From CAXTTV01 sp964247295 (GTDB lineage: Bacteria; Chloroflexota; Ktedonobacteria; Ktedonobacterales; Ktedonobacteraceae): DNA of 8,012 nucleotides. Position 1 is the first letter of the stretch, and every line of letters begins with the position of its first letter. Both the position numbers and the translations under genes were made by a program. The notes under the pieces are model-generated. The model had not been told where the DNA came from. It made no database searches and saw nothing but the letters and a program-made list of their open reading frames with translations. Location: positions 1 to 8,012 of the forward strand of contig CAXTTV010000211.1 in the NCBI GenBank assembly GCA_964247295.1, read 5' to 3'. Shown here piece by piece: positions 1 through 5,871 of the stretch.

Positions 1-35
1 ATTCCGGTTCGCTAATCTCAGCGACTAGAAGGATT

Positions 36-75
36 GAGATGCACTTTTGCAGAACGTGTAAGAGTGCATCTTTTT
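36..75 (+). terminator. Rho-independent terminator of an upstream gene
   Basis: Bases 37-51 pair with 57-71 along the whole length, with two G-T wobbles, around a five-base loop at 52-56. The outer nine pairs (AGATGCACT with AGTGCATCT) are perfect. Five T residues at 71-75 follow directly. A T tract is present only on the plus strand, so this ends a plus-strand gene that lies left of the window. Confidence 0.87.
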
Positions 76-315
76 GTTGATGAAGCAGGCTTTCTATAAG
101 TTCTTCAAAATAAAATAAACATTTCCTCAAACCCATGTATTCTTCCGCAACAGCGTCTTAAAGCAAGCTATATTTATAAAGAACTTTTCCCGAGTTGAGG
201 CACAAGAATTTGATATATTTCTCTATTCCTTCCCTTTCGTTTACTCTATACTCGAAAAATAAGAAACCTGCATACACCTACATCTTAATTAGCATATACA
301 GAATGGAGCTTCTAA
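76..315 (+). other. AT-rich gene-free leader before the flavin reductase gene
   Basis: This stretch of about 240 bases is clearly richer in A and T than the rest of the window and has no credible reading frame. It must hold the promoter of the gene starting at 316. I see only weak candidates: TTGTTG at 74-79 with TATAAG at 95-100 (spacer 15), and a TATACT at 247-252 without a matching -35. No riboswitch-like fold or terminator was recognised. A GGAG Shine-Dalgarno at 305-308 closes it. Confidence 0.5.
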
Positions 316-972
316 ATGCACAAAGTGATTCAACCAAAAATTCTCTACTTCGGGACGCCGGTGGTCCTTATCAGTACCTTAAATGAAGATGGATCCCCCA
401 ATCTGGCTTCTATGTCCTCTGCATGGTGGATAAACCAGTCATGTATGTTGGGAATGAGTAGCCGATCAAAAACAGTTGGAAACCTTCTGCGTGAACGCCA
501 GGGAGTGCTTAACCTTCCCTCATCAGATCTTGTGAGCGCGGTGGATCGCCTGGCGCTCACGACGGGGAGTAATCCTGTTCCCGAGTATAAAGAGAAGATT
601 GGATACCGCCACAAACAGGATAAGTTTGGCCTTGCCGGATTAACTCCGATTACCGCCGATCTTGTTAATGCACCCCTTGTGGCTCAGTGTCCAGTTCAAC
701 TTGAAGCACACGTTGAGCAAGTCCACGCCTTTGAGCAGCAAAGCGCGATTATGGCGATCGAGATGAAGATTATTCGCGTGCATATCGATGAACAGCTTCT
801 CGTGCCCGGAACAGAAAACTATATCGACCCGGAGAAGTGGCAACCGCTGATTATGAATTTCTGCGAGTTCTTCGGACTCAGTAGCAAGATCTATCCCTCG
901 CGTCTGGAGTCCGCTTTCTATGGCCTTCCCCGTGAGAAGCAACCCCAGGATACAGGCAAAATGAGTAGTTAA
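316..972 (+). CDS. Flavin reductase family protein (FMN-binding split barrel)
   Basis: This 218-residue protein belongs to the flavin-reductase-like FMN-binding split-barrel family (DIM6/NTAB type). Such proteins bind FMN, are usually soluble dimers, and either reduce flavin with NAD(P)H or act as flavoenzymes on small molecules. The recognisable features are the N-terminal strand and turn PVVLISTLNEDGSPNLASMS (residues 15-34), the WW pair at 37-38, the SRSKT phosphate-binding-like loop at 49-53, GVLNLPS at 63-69, and DRLALTTG at 77-84. A GYRHKQDKFGLAGLTP stretch at 96-111 and CPVQLEA at 125-131 follow. Length and order match close family members. The start at 316 has GGAG at 305-308, seven bases upstream. 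The true substrate cannot be read from the sequence. The gene appears monocistronic, because the next gene has its own promoter. Confidence 0.88.
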   Translation: MHKVIQPKILYFGTPVVLISTLNEDGSPNLASMSSAWWINQSCMLGMSSRSKTVGNLLRERQGVLNLPSSDLVSAVDRLALTTGSNPVPEYKEKIGYRHKQDKFGLAGLTPITADLVNAPLVAQCPVQLEAHVEQVHAFEQQSAIMAIEMKIIRVHIDEQLLVPGTENYIDPEKWQPLIMNFCEFFGLSSKIYPSRLESAFYGLPREKQPQDTGKMSS

Positions 973-1029
973 TCAAAGTAATTAAGGGTAAAAAATGTAT
1001 AAAACATGTTATAAATGGCATTTCATCAC

Positions 1030-1058
1030 TTGATATTCTAGAAACATATCGGTATACT
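1030..1058 (+). promoter_or_regulatory. Sigma-70-type promoter of the ybdK-like gene
   Basis: TTGATA at 1030-1035 and TATACT at 1053-1058 are separated by exactly 17 bases; both hexamers match the consensus in five of six positions. Transcription would start near 1065, giving a leader of about 78 bases to the ATG at 1143. A small inverted repeat (CCGAC at 1105-1109 with GTCGG at 1117-1121) lies in that leader just before the ribosome binding site. Confidence 0.72.
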
Positions 1059-1142
1059 TCTATGGTGCCTTTGAAAATCCTTCCCCCTCAATGAAGAGAC
1101 CCATCCGACCCTGGGCGTCGGCTGAAAATAGAGGTATGTCTG

Positions 1143-2249
1143 ATGATGGCTGAAGCGTTTACGCTGGGCATTGAGCAGGAATTTCAACTTGTTAATCGCG
1201 AAACCGGACAATTATCCTCAAGAATCGGAGATATTCTTCCAAAAGGGATAGAGCGGCTAGGGAATCAGATTAAGCAGGAGTCTAAGCAAGCCTCAATAGA
1301 AGTGGTAACCGGGATCTGCCCTACTATCAATGAGGCGAGAGAGCAGGTAACGGGCTTGAAAGCTGCCCTGCTGGATCTGGTTGAGCCCGAAGGCCTAGCA
1401 ATTATTGGGGCTGGAACTCATCCCTCCTCTCATTGGGAGGATCAAAAAACCACTCAAGCAGATCGCTACCAGCGACTTGAAGAGCAGTATCAGGATATCG
1501 AGCGCAATATGGTAATCTATGGCTTACATATTCATATAGGTATCCCAGATGATGAGATGGCAATTACCCTAATGAACCAGGTTCGCAACTGGTTACCCCA
1601 CCTGCTGGCGATCTCAGTAAACTCCCCCTTCTGGTCAGGACGCAATACCGGCCTGAAATCGTACCGTTCTATCCTCTGGAAAGAATTGCCGCGCACAGGC
1701 GTACCCGAAATTATCGCCTCGCGAGCGGATTTTGATCAAGAGATCCAAAAATTAATCCAGATGCACTGTATCAGCAGCGGGCGCGATCTCTGCTGGGATG
1801 TCCGTCCACACCATCAACTACCCACACTGGAGTTCCGGATCTGCGATATGCCGGGAACCAGCCGTGAGACGCTGATACTTGCCGCACTCTGTCAGGCTCT
1901 ACTCTACAAGCTTGCCTGGCTGAATCGCCATGGCAAAACCGTGTATGTGCCAAAGCGCAGTGAGGTTGAAGAAAACAAATGGTCGGTGATCCGCTACGGC
2001 CTCGATGGCCACCTCGCGGATTTTATGGCGGCCCGCAGTGTACCTACGCGCGAGGCCCTCTATGAGATGCTAGAATTTGTGGAAGATGTCATAGACGATC
2101 TGGAATCAGGACTACAGATGCAGCATCTTCGGTCGCTTTTAGAGGCAGATATCTCTACGGGGGCCGATCGCCAGATCGCGGTCTATGAGCAATCAGGGGA
2201 GATCCAGAGCGTCGTGGATTTCTTGATAAAAGAGACGAGAGAAAAGTAA
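1143..2249 (+). CDS. ybdK: Carboxylate-amine ligase, YbdK/GCS2 family
   Basis: The 368-residue product matches the YbdK group of the glutamate-cysteine ligase type 2 family in length (E. coli YbdK is about 372) and in motif order. These enzymes use ATP to join a carboxylate to an amine; E. coli YbdK has weak glutamate-cysteine ligase activity, and the natural substrates are mostly unknown. Visible motifs are the metal/ATP-site GIEQEF at 9-14, EVVTGICPT at 53-61, GTHPSS at 91-96, GLHIHIG at 127-133, NSPFWSG at 160-166, RPHHQLPTLEFRICD at 221-235, NKWSVIRYGLDG at 278-289, and the C-terminal GADRQ at 340-344. The protein is cytoplasmic, with no signal peptide. Two ATGs lie in frame at 1143 and 1146; GAGG at 1131-1134 suits either. 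No reading-frame damage is seen. Confidence 0.88.
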   Translation: MMAEAFTLGIEQEFQLVNRETGQLSSRIGDILPKGIERLGNQIKQESKQASIEVVTGICPTINEAREQVTGLKAALLDLVEPEGLAIIGAGTHPSSHWEDQKTTQADRYQRLEEQYQDIERNMVIYGLHIHIGIPDDEMAITLMNQVRNWLPHLLAISVNSPFWSGRNTGLKSYRSILWKELPRTGVPEIIASRADFDQEIQKLIQMHCISSGRDLCWDVRPHHQLPTLEFRICDMPGTSRETLILAALCQALLYKLAWLNRHGKTVYVPKRSEVEENKWSVIRYGLDGHLADFMAARSVPTREALYEMLEFVEDVIDDLESGLQMQHLRSLLEADISTGADRQIAVYEQSGEIQSVVDFLIKETREK

Positions 2250-2275
2250 GCAATGCTTCCAATAGGATCTATAGC

Positions 2276-2288
2276 GATTTTGAAAATC
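2276..2288. repeat. Short perfect palindrome after the ybdK-like gene
   Basis: GATTTT (2276-2281) and AAAATC (2283-2288) flank a single G. With a one-base loop it cannot fold as an RNA hairpin without opening its centre, and no T tract follows. It is therefore not a convincing terminator and could be a protein-binding site or chance. Confidence 0.3.
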
Positions 2289-2304
2289 AAGAAGTCATTC
2301 AGGC

Positions 2305-2333
2305 TTGTCTTTCCCTCATACAGAATGTACTAT
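2305..2333 (+). promoter_or_regulatory. Possible promoter for the SH3 and membrane protein genes
   Basis: TTGTCT at 2305-2310 and TACTAT at 2328-2333 have a 17-base spacer, and each matches the sigma-70 consensus in four of six positions. The start point would be near 2340, leaving about 58 bases to the ATG at 2399. It is the best-spaced candidate in this 149-base gap. A nearby TTGATA (2333-2338) has no suitable -10 box. Confidence 0.42.
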
Positions 2334-2398
2334 TGATAACAGATTAGGATCTTTGATCACTATAGATGTATCTGCTTGCAAGTAAATAGAGGGGACCA

Positions 2399-2764
2399 AT
2401 GGCAACAACGTATAGGGTCATTAAGGATCACGCCTCGTCCTATCCCGATCCAATTACTGTTCAGGCCGGTGAGATCTTTAAAGTCAGCAAAAAAACGGAT
2501 AGGTGGAATGACGACCCCCGCTGTGTCTGGGTCTGGTGTACCGATCAACGAGAGAAAAGCGGCTGGATGCCGAAAAATATAATTCAGCCGGTAGACGAAG
2601 GCAGTAAAGGAACTACACGCACCCCTTATAGCGCGGTGGAACTGACAGTCTCTGTCGGCGATGAGCTTATAGGAGAAAGGGAAGAGGCTGGCTGGGTCTG
2701 GGCGAGAGATAATAAAGGTCAGCTTGGCTGGGTCCCCAGCGACCACATTGAGAAGATGGAGTAA
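2399..2764 (+). CDS. Tandem SH3-domain protein
   Basis: The 121-residue protein contains two SH3-like beta barrels and little else. The first spans about residues 5-63 and the second about 76-119. They share a clear internal repeat: a Y-x-x-x-x-x-TV...GD/GE strand, then a WVW-x-x-D strand (WVWCTD at 44-49, WVWARD at 99-104), then GWMP at 55-58 and GWVP at 110-113 followed by the closing I/V strand. The second copy keeps the GW-P-S-x-(H/Y)-(I/V) ending typical of signalling-type SH3 domains. There is no signal peptide or membrane span, so it is probably cytoplasmic and binds a peptide or protein partner; the partner is unknown. AGGGG at about 2389-2394 is a good ribosome site for the ATG at 2399. 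The membrane protein gene follows after 22 bases and is likely co-transcribed. Confidence 0.82.
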   Translation: MATTYRVIKDHASSYPDPITVQAGEIFKVSKKTDRWNDDPRCVWVWCTDQREKSGWMPKNIIQPVDEGSKGTTRTPYSAVELTVSVGDELIGEREEAGWVWARDNKGQLGWVPSDHIEKME

Positions 2765-2786
2765 AAAAGGCCAGTAGCATTTTCAA

Positions 2787-3104
2787 ATGAACAAAAAAGA
2801 GGTTCCTCAAAACGATTTTCCCTGGCTTCTTTGTCTATGGCTGATCCTTTTAATGGCTGGCTATATTATTCTGCATACGCTCTTTAGCCTGCTCTCACTC
2901 CCAAATCCCCCTCTGCTCTCTTTTCTACCCGGTGGAGTCTATCTTCTCGCCGGCTTGCTTATCAGCAGATGGGGAATAAAGATCTGGCAAAGAAAGCCTG
3001 AGACCAGAACTATCAGGATAGGGGCTGCGGCCCTGATACTGATGGCCATACTTTCCATCCTGTTGGGCCTTCTTTTCTGGATTACTGGATTGGACCAGAT
3101 CTAA
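2787..3104 (+). CDS. Small three-span membrane protein of unknown function
   Basis: I do not recognise a family. The 105 residues form three hydrophobic segments at about 12-34, 44-64 and 75-101. Between spans two and three lies a positively charged loop (R61, K65, R69, K70, R74, R77). By the positive-inside rule this places the loop in the cytoplasm, the N-terminus also inside, and the C-terminus outside. The gene lies 22 bases after the SH3 gene on the same strand and is probably in its operon. Its own ribosome site is weak: AAGG at 2767-2770 is rather far from the ATG, which suggests coupling to the upstream gene. Its stop codon overlaps the stop of the convergent DUF2243 gene. Confidence 0.72.
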   Translation: MNKKEVPQNDFPWLLCLWLILLMAGYIILHTLFSLLSLPNPPLLSFLPGGVYLLAGLLISRWGIKIWQRKPETRTIRIGAAALILMAILSILLGLLFWITGLDQI

Positions 3105-3667
3105 CGTTCCACAGGAGGTGACTTTAAGTTCTCGCCGATGGTACGAGAGCTTCTGGTTCTGGGCCACAAGAGGATTCCGGTGGTGAGAATAACGATCGCA
3201 ACCAGATCAAAGACAATCTCGTATGGGATGTCATTCATGCAGATACCCAGAAAGGTCTGCTGAAGACTGGCGGGAGTGCTACAAACGTGCTCGTTCACAA
3301 TGTGCAAATGCAGTATTACATGCTGAACAATACCATCATATAAGTTGAAACCACCCGCCCCTATCAGTAAAGCGGCGAAAATCGCGTTTCGATTAAGCTT
3401 ATCCCAGGCCGTTCGGGTGCGCCAGAGCCTTAGGGCACCCCATAGCAACAAAAGTGTACTGAAAAGATGAAACAAACCATCGCTCAATAAACGACCATGC
3501 TGATCAGTATTCCAATAAAATGTATGCCACTGTAATAACTGATGAAGCAAGGTCTCATCTAAAAAGGCCGCAACCCCGATTCCTAACAGCACACCAGTAA
3601 ACAATGCCTGCCGTGGCGCGAATGTCAGGTGTAAGCGCGCTTCTGTCCTATCTTCCAATGAAGCCAC
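3101..3667 (-). CDS. DUF2243 membrane protein
   Basis: The 188-residue product fits the DUF2243 family of bacterial integral membrane proteins, whose role is unknown. Four spans are visible at about 20-37, 62-82, 94-112 and 148-168. Family-like motifs are FLDETLLHQLLQWH (35-48), RLLSDGLFHLFST (59-71) and GGFNLYDGIVQHVILHLH (105-122), followed by H127. The recurring Asp and His residues next to the membrane (D37, H42, H48, D63, H67, D111, H116, H120, H122) could bind a metal or haem; that is inference. The start is GTG at 3667 on the minus strand, chosen because AGGAG sits six bases upstream (complement of 3674-3678). The gene is divergent from the PsiE-like gene by 63 bases and overlaps the plus-strand gene at its 3' end by four bases. 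Confidence 0.85.
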   Translation of the reverse strand: MASLEDRTEARLHLTFAPRQALFTGVLLGIGVAAFLDETLLHQLLQWHTFYWNTDQHGRLLSDGLFHLFSTLLLLWGALRLWRTRTAWDKLNRNAIFAALLIGAGGFNLYDGIVQHVILHLHIVNEHVCSTPASLQQTFLGICMNDIPYEIVFDLVAIVILTTGILLWPRTRSSRTIGENLKSPPVER

Positions 3668-3730
3668 AGATCTCTCCTGTCCGTTACGTATTCAGAACCC
3701 TTTGCTTGTAATACGCGTAGAGGAGAAAAG
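3668..3730. promoter_or_regulatory. 63-base divergent control region
   Basis: This gap must hold 5' signals for both the minus-strand DUF2243 gene and the plus-strand PsiE-like gene, including both ribosome sites (complement of 3674-3678; GAGGAGA at 3720-3726). An inverted repeat CGTATT (3687-3692) and AATACG (3710-3715), spaced 17 bases, occupies the middle. A TGTAAT at 3707-3712 could be a plus-strand -10, but its -35 partner is poor. The promoters may partly lie inside the neighbouring genes. Confidence 0.4.
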
Positions 3731-4276
3731 ATGAAACAGACTATAGATGCGCATCCCCCTACCAAATCCAGACACGTTCAAGACGCTCGATCTATTCAGA
3801 TCGCGCAGATACTTGATCGCATCGACACCTATATTTATGCTGTTGTTGGCTTCTCATTTCTCGTGATCGCGATTGTCGCCCTGCTCTATACCTTCTGGAA
3901 TTTTAGCCTCTCCACCTTTGTGACCCTCCCAAAAGTGGAGAGCAACCAGCAACCAGGGATACTCATTGGAGCAATTATCGACTTTATCGCGGGATTATTG
4001 CTGGTATTAATTGTTCTAGACATTTTAAGAACTGTCATCCATAATATGAAGACGCACGAGACATCGCTACGACCCTTTTTGTTTATTGGGATCGTCTCGG
4101 CCACCCGAATCATTCTGGTCATCAGCGCCAAGTTAGCAATCAATCCATCGCTCTCGCAAGATAAATTTATACAGGCCACCGTTGAGATGGGGCTGAGTGG
4201 CCTGTTAATTCTCGGATTAGCGGCCACCTTGCGAATTCTAGGAAACGTTGCCAGCATTGATCTCACAGAAGACTAG
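3731..4276 (+). CDS. PsiE-like four-span membrane protein
   Basis: The 181-residue protein resembles the phosphate-starvation-inducible PsiE family of small inner-membrane proteins, whose biochemical role is unknown. After a hydrophilic N-terminus of about 30 residues there are four hydrophobic segments at about 33-57, 79-101, 114-135 and 149-170. The family-like part is the second half: the LVLIVLDILR segment (91-100), the cytoplasmic turn with H104 and H109, then LRPFLFIGIVSATRIILV at 113-130. Family membership is judged from span number, spacing and this segment, so it is less certain than for the enzymes here. GAGGAGA at 3720-3726 lies just before the ATG. No PHO-box-like repeat was recognised upstream, so phosphate control is not shown. 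Its stop overlaps that of the HicB-like gene. Confidence 0.68.
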   Translation: MKQTIDAHPPTKSRHVQDARSIQIAQILDRIDTYIYAVVGFSFLVIAIVALLYTFWNFSLSTFVTLPKVESNQQPGILIGAIIDFIAGLLLVLIVLDILRTVIHNMKTHETSLRPFLFIGIVSATRIILVISAKLAINPSLSQDKFIQATVEMGLSGLLILGLAATLRILGNVASIDLTED

Positions 4277-4506
4277 ATAGTGATCTCTAAGGTGGTTACG
4301 GTAAAGAAATTTTTGGAGAGCGTCTCTGGCAACGGCTGACCCTGTTGCTCCAGGCTGACGAGACGCTGACGCATCGCGGACTGCATATTTCTGGTAAGCT
4401 CGTTCAACGTTTTGCCGGTGGCCTCACACCCCGGTAGATCAGGGGCATACGCCCGATAGGTTGATCCGTTCAGTTCATAAACCACAACATAATGATGTCT
4501 CGCCAT
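4273..4506 (-). CDS. HicB-like antitoxin-fold protein, no HicA visible
   Basis: The 77-residue product carries the HicB N-terminal fold: a VVVYELNGSTYRAYAPDLPGC strand pair ending in the diagnostic PDLPGC (22-27), then GKTLNELTRNMQSAMRQRL (31-49), a helix usually rich in E/A/N, and G-Q-P-L-P at 56-60. In HicAB systems HicB neutralises the RNase HicA. Here the protein stops after the partial RNase-H-like domain and lacks the ribbon-helix-helix or helix-turn-helix tail used for autoregulation. No HicA-sized gene lies next to it in the window, so it may be a solitary regulator rather than half of a toxin-antitoxin pair. GAGGAGA (complement of 4514-4520) is seven bases before the ATG. It has its own promoter with a palindrome upstream. 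Confidence 0.82.
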   Translation of the reverse strand: MARHHYVVVYELNGSTYRAYAPDLPGCEATGKTLNELTRNMQSAMRQRLVSLEQQGQPLPETLSKNFFTVTTLEITI

Positions 4507-4556
4507 AAAAAAGTCTCCTCTAGTTTTTGGGCGCTCACAGGCGCGAAAACAAACAC

Positions 4557-4565
4557 ATTATAACA
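4557..4565 (-). promoter_or_regulatory. Extended -10 promoter of the HicB-like gene
   Basis: Read on the minus strand, bases 4565 to 4557 give TGTTATAAT, a perfect TATAAT with the extended TGn element. No good -35 is present at 16-18 bases, which the extended -10 type does not need. Transcription would start near 4550, about 44 bases before the ATG at 4506. Confidence 0.65.
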
Positions 4566-4576
4566 TTCGCAATGTT
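4562..4576. promoter_or_regulatory. Perfect 6-3-6 palindrome, candidate operator
   Basis: AACATT (4562-4567), CGC, AATGTT (4571-4576) form a perfect inverted repeat. It covers the extended part and first base of the -10 box of the minus-strand promoter, the expected place for a repressor site. Which protein binds is unknown; the HicB-like product itself has no visible DNA-binding tail. Confidence 0.5.
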
Positions 4577-4696
4577 GCCAAAGCGCGCGATTTCGGGGTA
4601 TTCTAAATGAGCTGGCCTGTCGCCTGTGCTGATGGGCCTGGAATACATATATGGCAGAGATTCCTCTGATGCCGAAGAGGCCGTTAGAGTTCCTTA

Positions 4697-4705
4697 TGCT
4701 ATAAT
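4697..4705 (+). promoter_or_regulatory. Extended -10 promoter of the gnd-pgi unit
   Basis: TG at 4697-4698, one base, then TATAAT at 4700-4705 make a perfect extended -10 element. The -35 region (about 4677-4682) does not match the consensus. An inverted repeat CCTCT (4663-4667) and AGAGG (4676-4680) touches the -35 position and could be an activator site. The predicted start is near 4712, giving a leader of about 77 bases. Confidence 0.65.
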
Positions 4706-4718
4706 GAATGATCGTATA

Positions 4719-4742
4719 AACACGTCATTGCATTGATGTGTT
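4719..4742 (+). promoter_or_regulatory. Dyad in the gnd leader, operator or RNA hairpin
   Basis: Bases 4719-4727 (AACACGTCA) pair with 4734-4742 (TGATGTGTT) through nine pairs with one G-T wobble, around a six-base loop. The dyad begins about seven bases after the predicted transcription start, so it could be a repressor operator or a stem near the 5' end of the mRNA. Confidence 0.45.
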
Positions 4743-4788
4743 AAACCGTATCTGGACGATTGATAAGGATAGAAAGAAGGTTTTTTGT

Positions 4789-5814
4789 ATGAAGATTGGT
4801 ATGATCGGTATCGGTCGCATGGGAGCTTATATGGCTCAGCGCCTGGTTCGCGCCGGACATGAGGTGGTCGGCTATGCGCGAACGAAAGCCACCGTCGATG
4901 GCCGCCTCCAGGAGGGCGCGATCACTAGCGGCGCTACTTCTCTGGAAGATGTTGTGAGCCAACTTCCTTCTCCCCGCATTATCTGGATGATGGTTCCAGC
5001 CGCTTCGGTCGATGATACAATCAATCAGTTCTCCCACCTTCTACAAAAAGGCGATATCATTGTGGACGGCGGTAACTCGTACTACCGCGACGATATCCGC
5101 CGCGCCGCCTCTCTGGAGAAGTTAGGCATTCATTATGTAGATAGCGGCACCAGTGGCGGCGTCTGGGGACTGGAGCGGGGCTACTGCCAGATGATTGGCG
5201 GAGAGACGGAGATTGTGCAGTACCTTGATCCGATCTTTTCAACCCTGGCCCCCGGCGTGGAGGCAGCCCTCCGTACACCCGAGCGCAAAGATAAGTCGCT
5301 CACAAGCGCCGATAAAGGCTATCTGCACTGCGGGCCACATGGCGCGGGCCACTTTGTAAAGATGGTCCACAATGGGATCGAGTACGGTATTATGGCCGCG
5401 TACGGCGAGGGCTTAAATATTCTGAAGCATGCGAATATCGGTAAAACACAGGCTACCGTTGATGCTGAAACGGCTCCGGTTCAGGATGCTCAATACTATC
5501 AATATGATCTGGATATTCCTGAAATCACTGAACTCTGGCGGCGCGGTAGCGTTATCGGCTCCTGGCTGCTGGATCTGACGGCGAGCGCTCTTCAGAAAAG
5601 CCCTGAGCTTCAAGAGTTCGCTGGTCGCGTCTCCGACTCGGGCGAGGGCCGCTGGACAATCTCTTCGGCGATTGACGAGGGCGTTCCCGCTCCCGTTCTG
5701 AGCAACGCTCTGTTCTCGCGCTTCGCTTCTCGTAATGAGGATGAGTACGCGAATAAGATTCTGTCGGCGATGCGCTTTGAGTTCGGCGGTCACCACGAAA
5801 AGACCGATAAGTAA
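4789..5814 (+). CDS. gnd: 6-phosphogluconate dehydrogenase, decarboxylating (short bacterial type)
   Basis: The enzyme oxidises and decarboxylates 6-phosphogluconate to ribulose 5-phosphate in the cytoplasm, the last oxidative step of the pentose phosphate pathway. The 341 residues belong to the short (YqeC-like) group of about 300-340, not the classical 470-residue form. Visible are the Rossmann motif GIGRMG at 7-12, DGGNSYYRDD at 93-102, the substrate loop SGTSGG at 119-124, and GHFVKMVHNGIEYG at 187-200 with the catalytic Lys191, Asn195 and Glu198. An extra segment at about 158-177 before GYLHCGP is typical of the longer members. The second Rossmann strand ends YART (29-32), which favours NADP over NAD. 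A GTG at 4738 would add 17 residues, but GAAGG at 4776-4780 is well placed for the ATG at 4789 and the family begins MKIGMIG. pgi follows after 103 bases. Confidence 0.9.
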   Translation: MKIGMIGIGRMGAYMAQRLVRAGHEVVGYARTKATVDGRLQEGAITSGATSLEDVVSQLPSPRIIWMMVPAASVDDTINQFSHLLQKGDIIVDGGNSYYRDDIRRAASLEKLGIHYVDSGTSGGVWGLERGYCQMIGGETEIVQYLDPIFSTLAPGVEAALRTPERKDKSLTSADKGYLHCGPHGAGHFVKMVHNGIEYGIMAAYGEGLNILKHANIGKTQATVDAETAPVQDAQYYQYDLDIPEITELWRRGSVIGSWLLDLTASALQKSPELQEFAGRVSDSGEGRWTISSAIDEGVPAPVLSNALFSRFASRNEDEYANKILSAMRFEFGGHHEKTDK

Positions 5815-5822
5815 GATCTCAC

Positions 5823-5848
5823 TGGAGGGTGAGGCGACTCGCCCTCCA
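5823..5848 (+). terminator. Strong intergenic hairpin with GCGA loop, no T tract
   Basis: Bases 5823-5833 pair with 5838-5848 over eleven positions with one T-G wobble, capped by the four bases GCGA, a GNRA-type tetraloop. It lies eight bases after the gnd stop. No run of T follows, so it is more likely an mRNA stabilising or processing element, or a weak attenuator, than a full terminator. Confidence 0.6.
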
Positions 5849-5871
5849 ACCGCGGTTTCGCTCCCTCCCTG

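Noticed and set aside
195..386. 63-residue reading frame on the plus strand overlapping the flavin reductase start
   Set aside because: It begins with TTG in AT-rich leader sequence, lacks a ribosome site, and its last part is a frame-shifted copy of the real gene.
998..1013. TATAA-N6-TTATA inverted repeat after the flavin reductase gene
   Set aside because: The arms are only five A/T bases in an AT-rich gap with no T tract; chance is likely.
2263..2352. TAGGATCT occurring twice (2263-2270 and 2345-2352) in the gap before the SH3 gene
   Set aside because: Eight bases repeated once in a genome rich in GATC is not significant without conservation.
2360..2746. 128-residue minus-strand frame opposite the SH3 gene
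   Set aside because: The plus-strand frame has clear SH3 repeats and a good ribosome site; the opposite frame has no domain-like pattern.
4507..4737. Search for a hidden HicA toxin gene beside the HicB-like gene
   Set aside because: No credible frame of HicA size with a ribosome site was found on either strand; the gap is filled by the two promoters and their repeats.
4738..4788. GTG start adding 17 residues to gnd
   Set aside because: The extension covers the leader dyad, and the ATG at 4789 has a well-spaced GAAGG and the normal family beginning.
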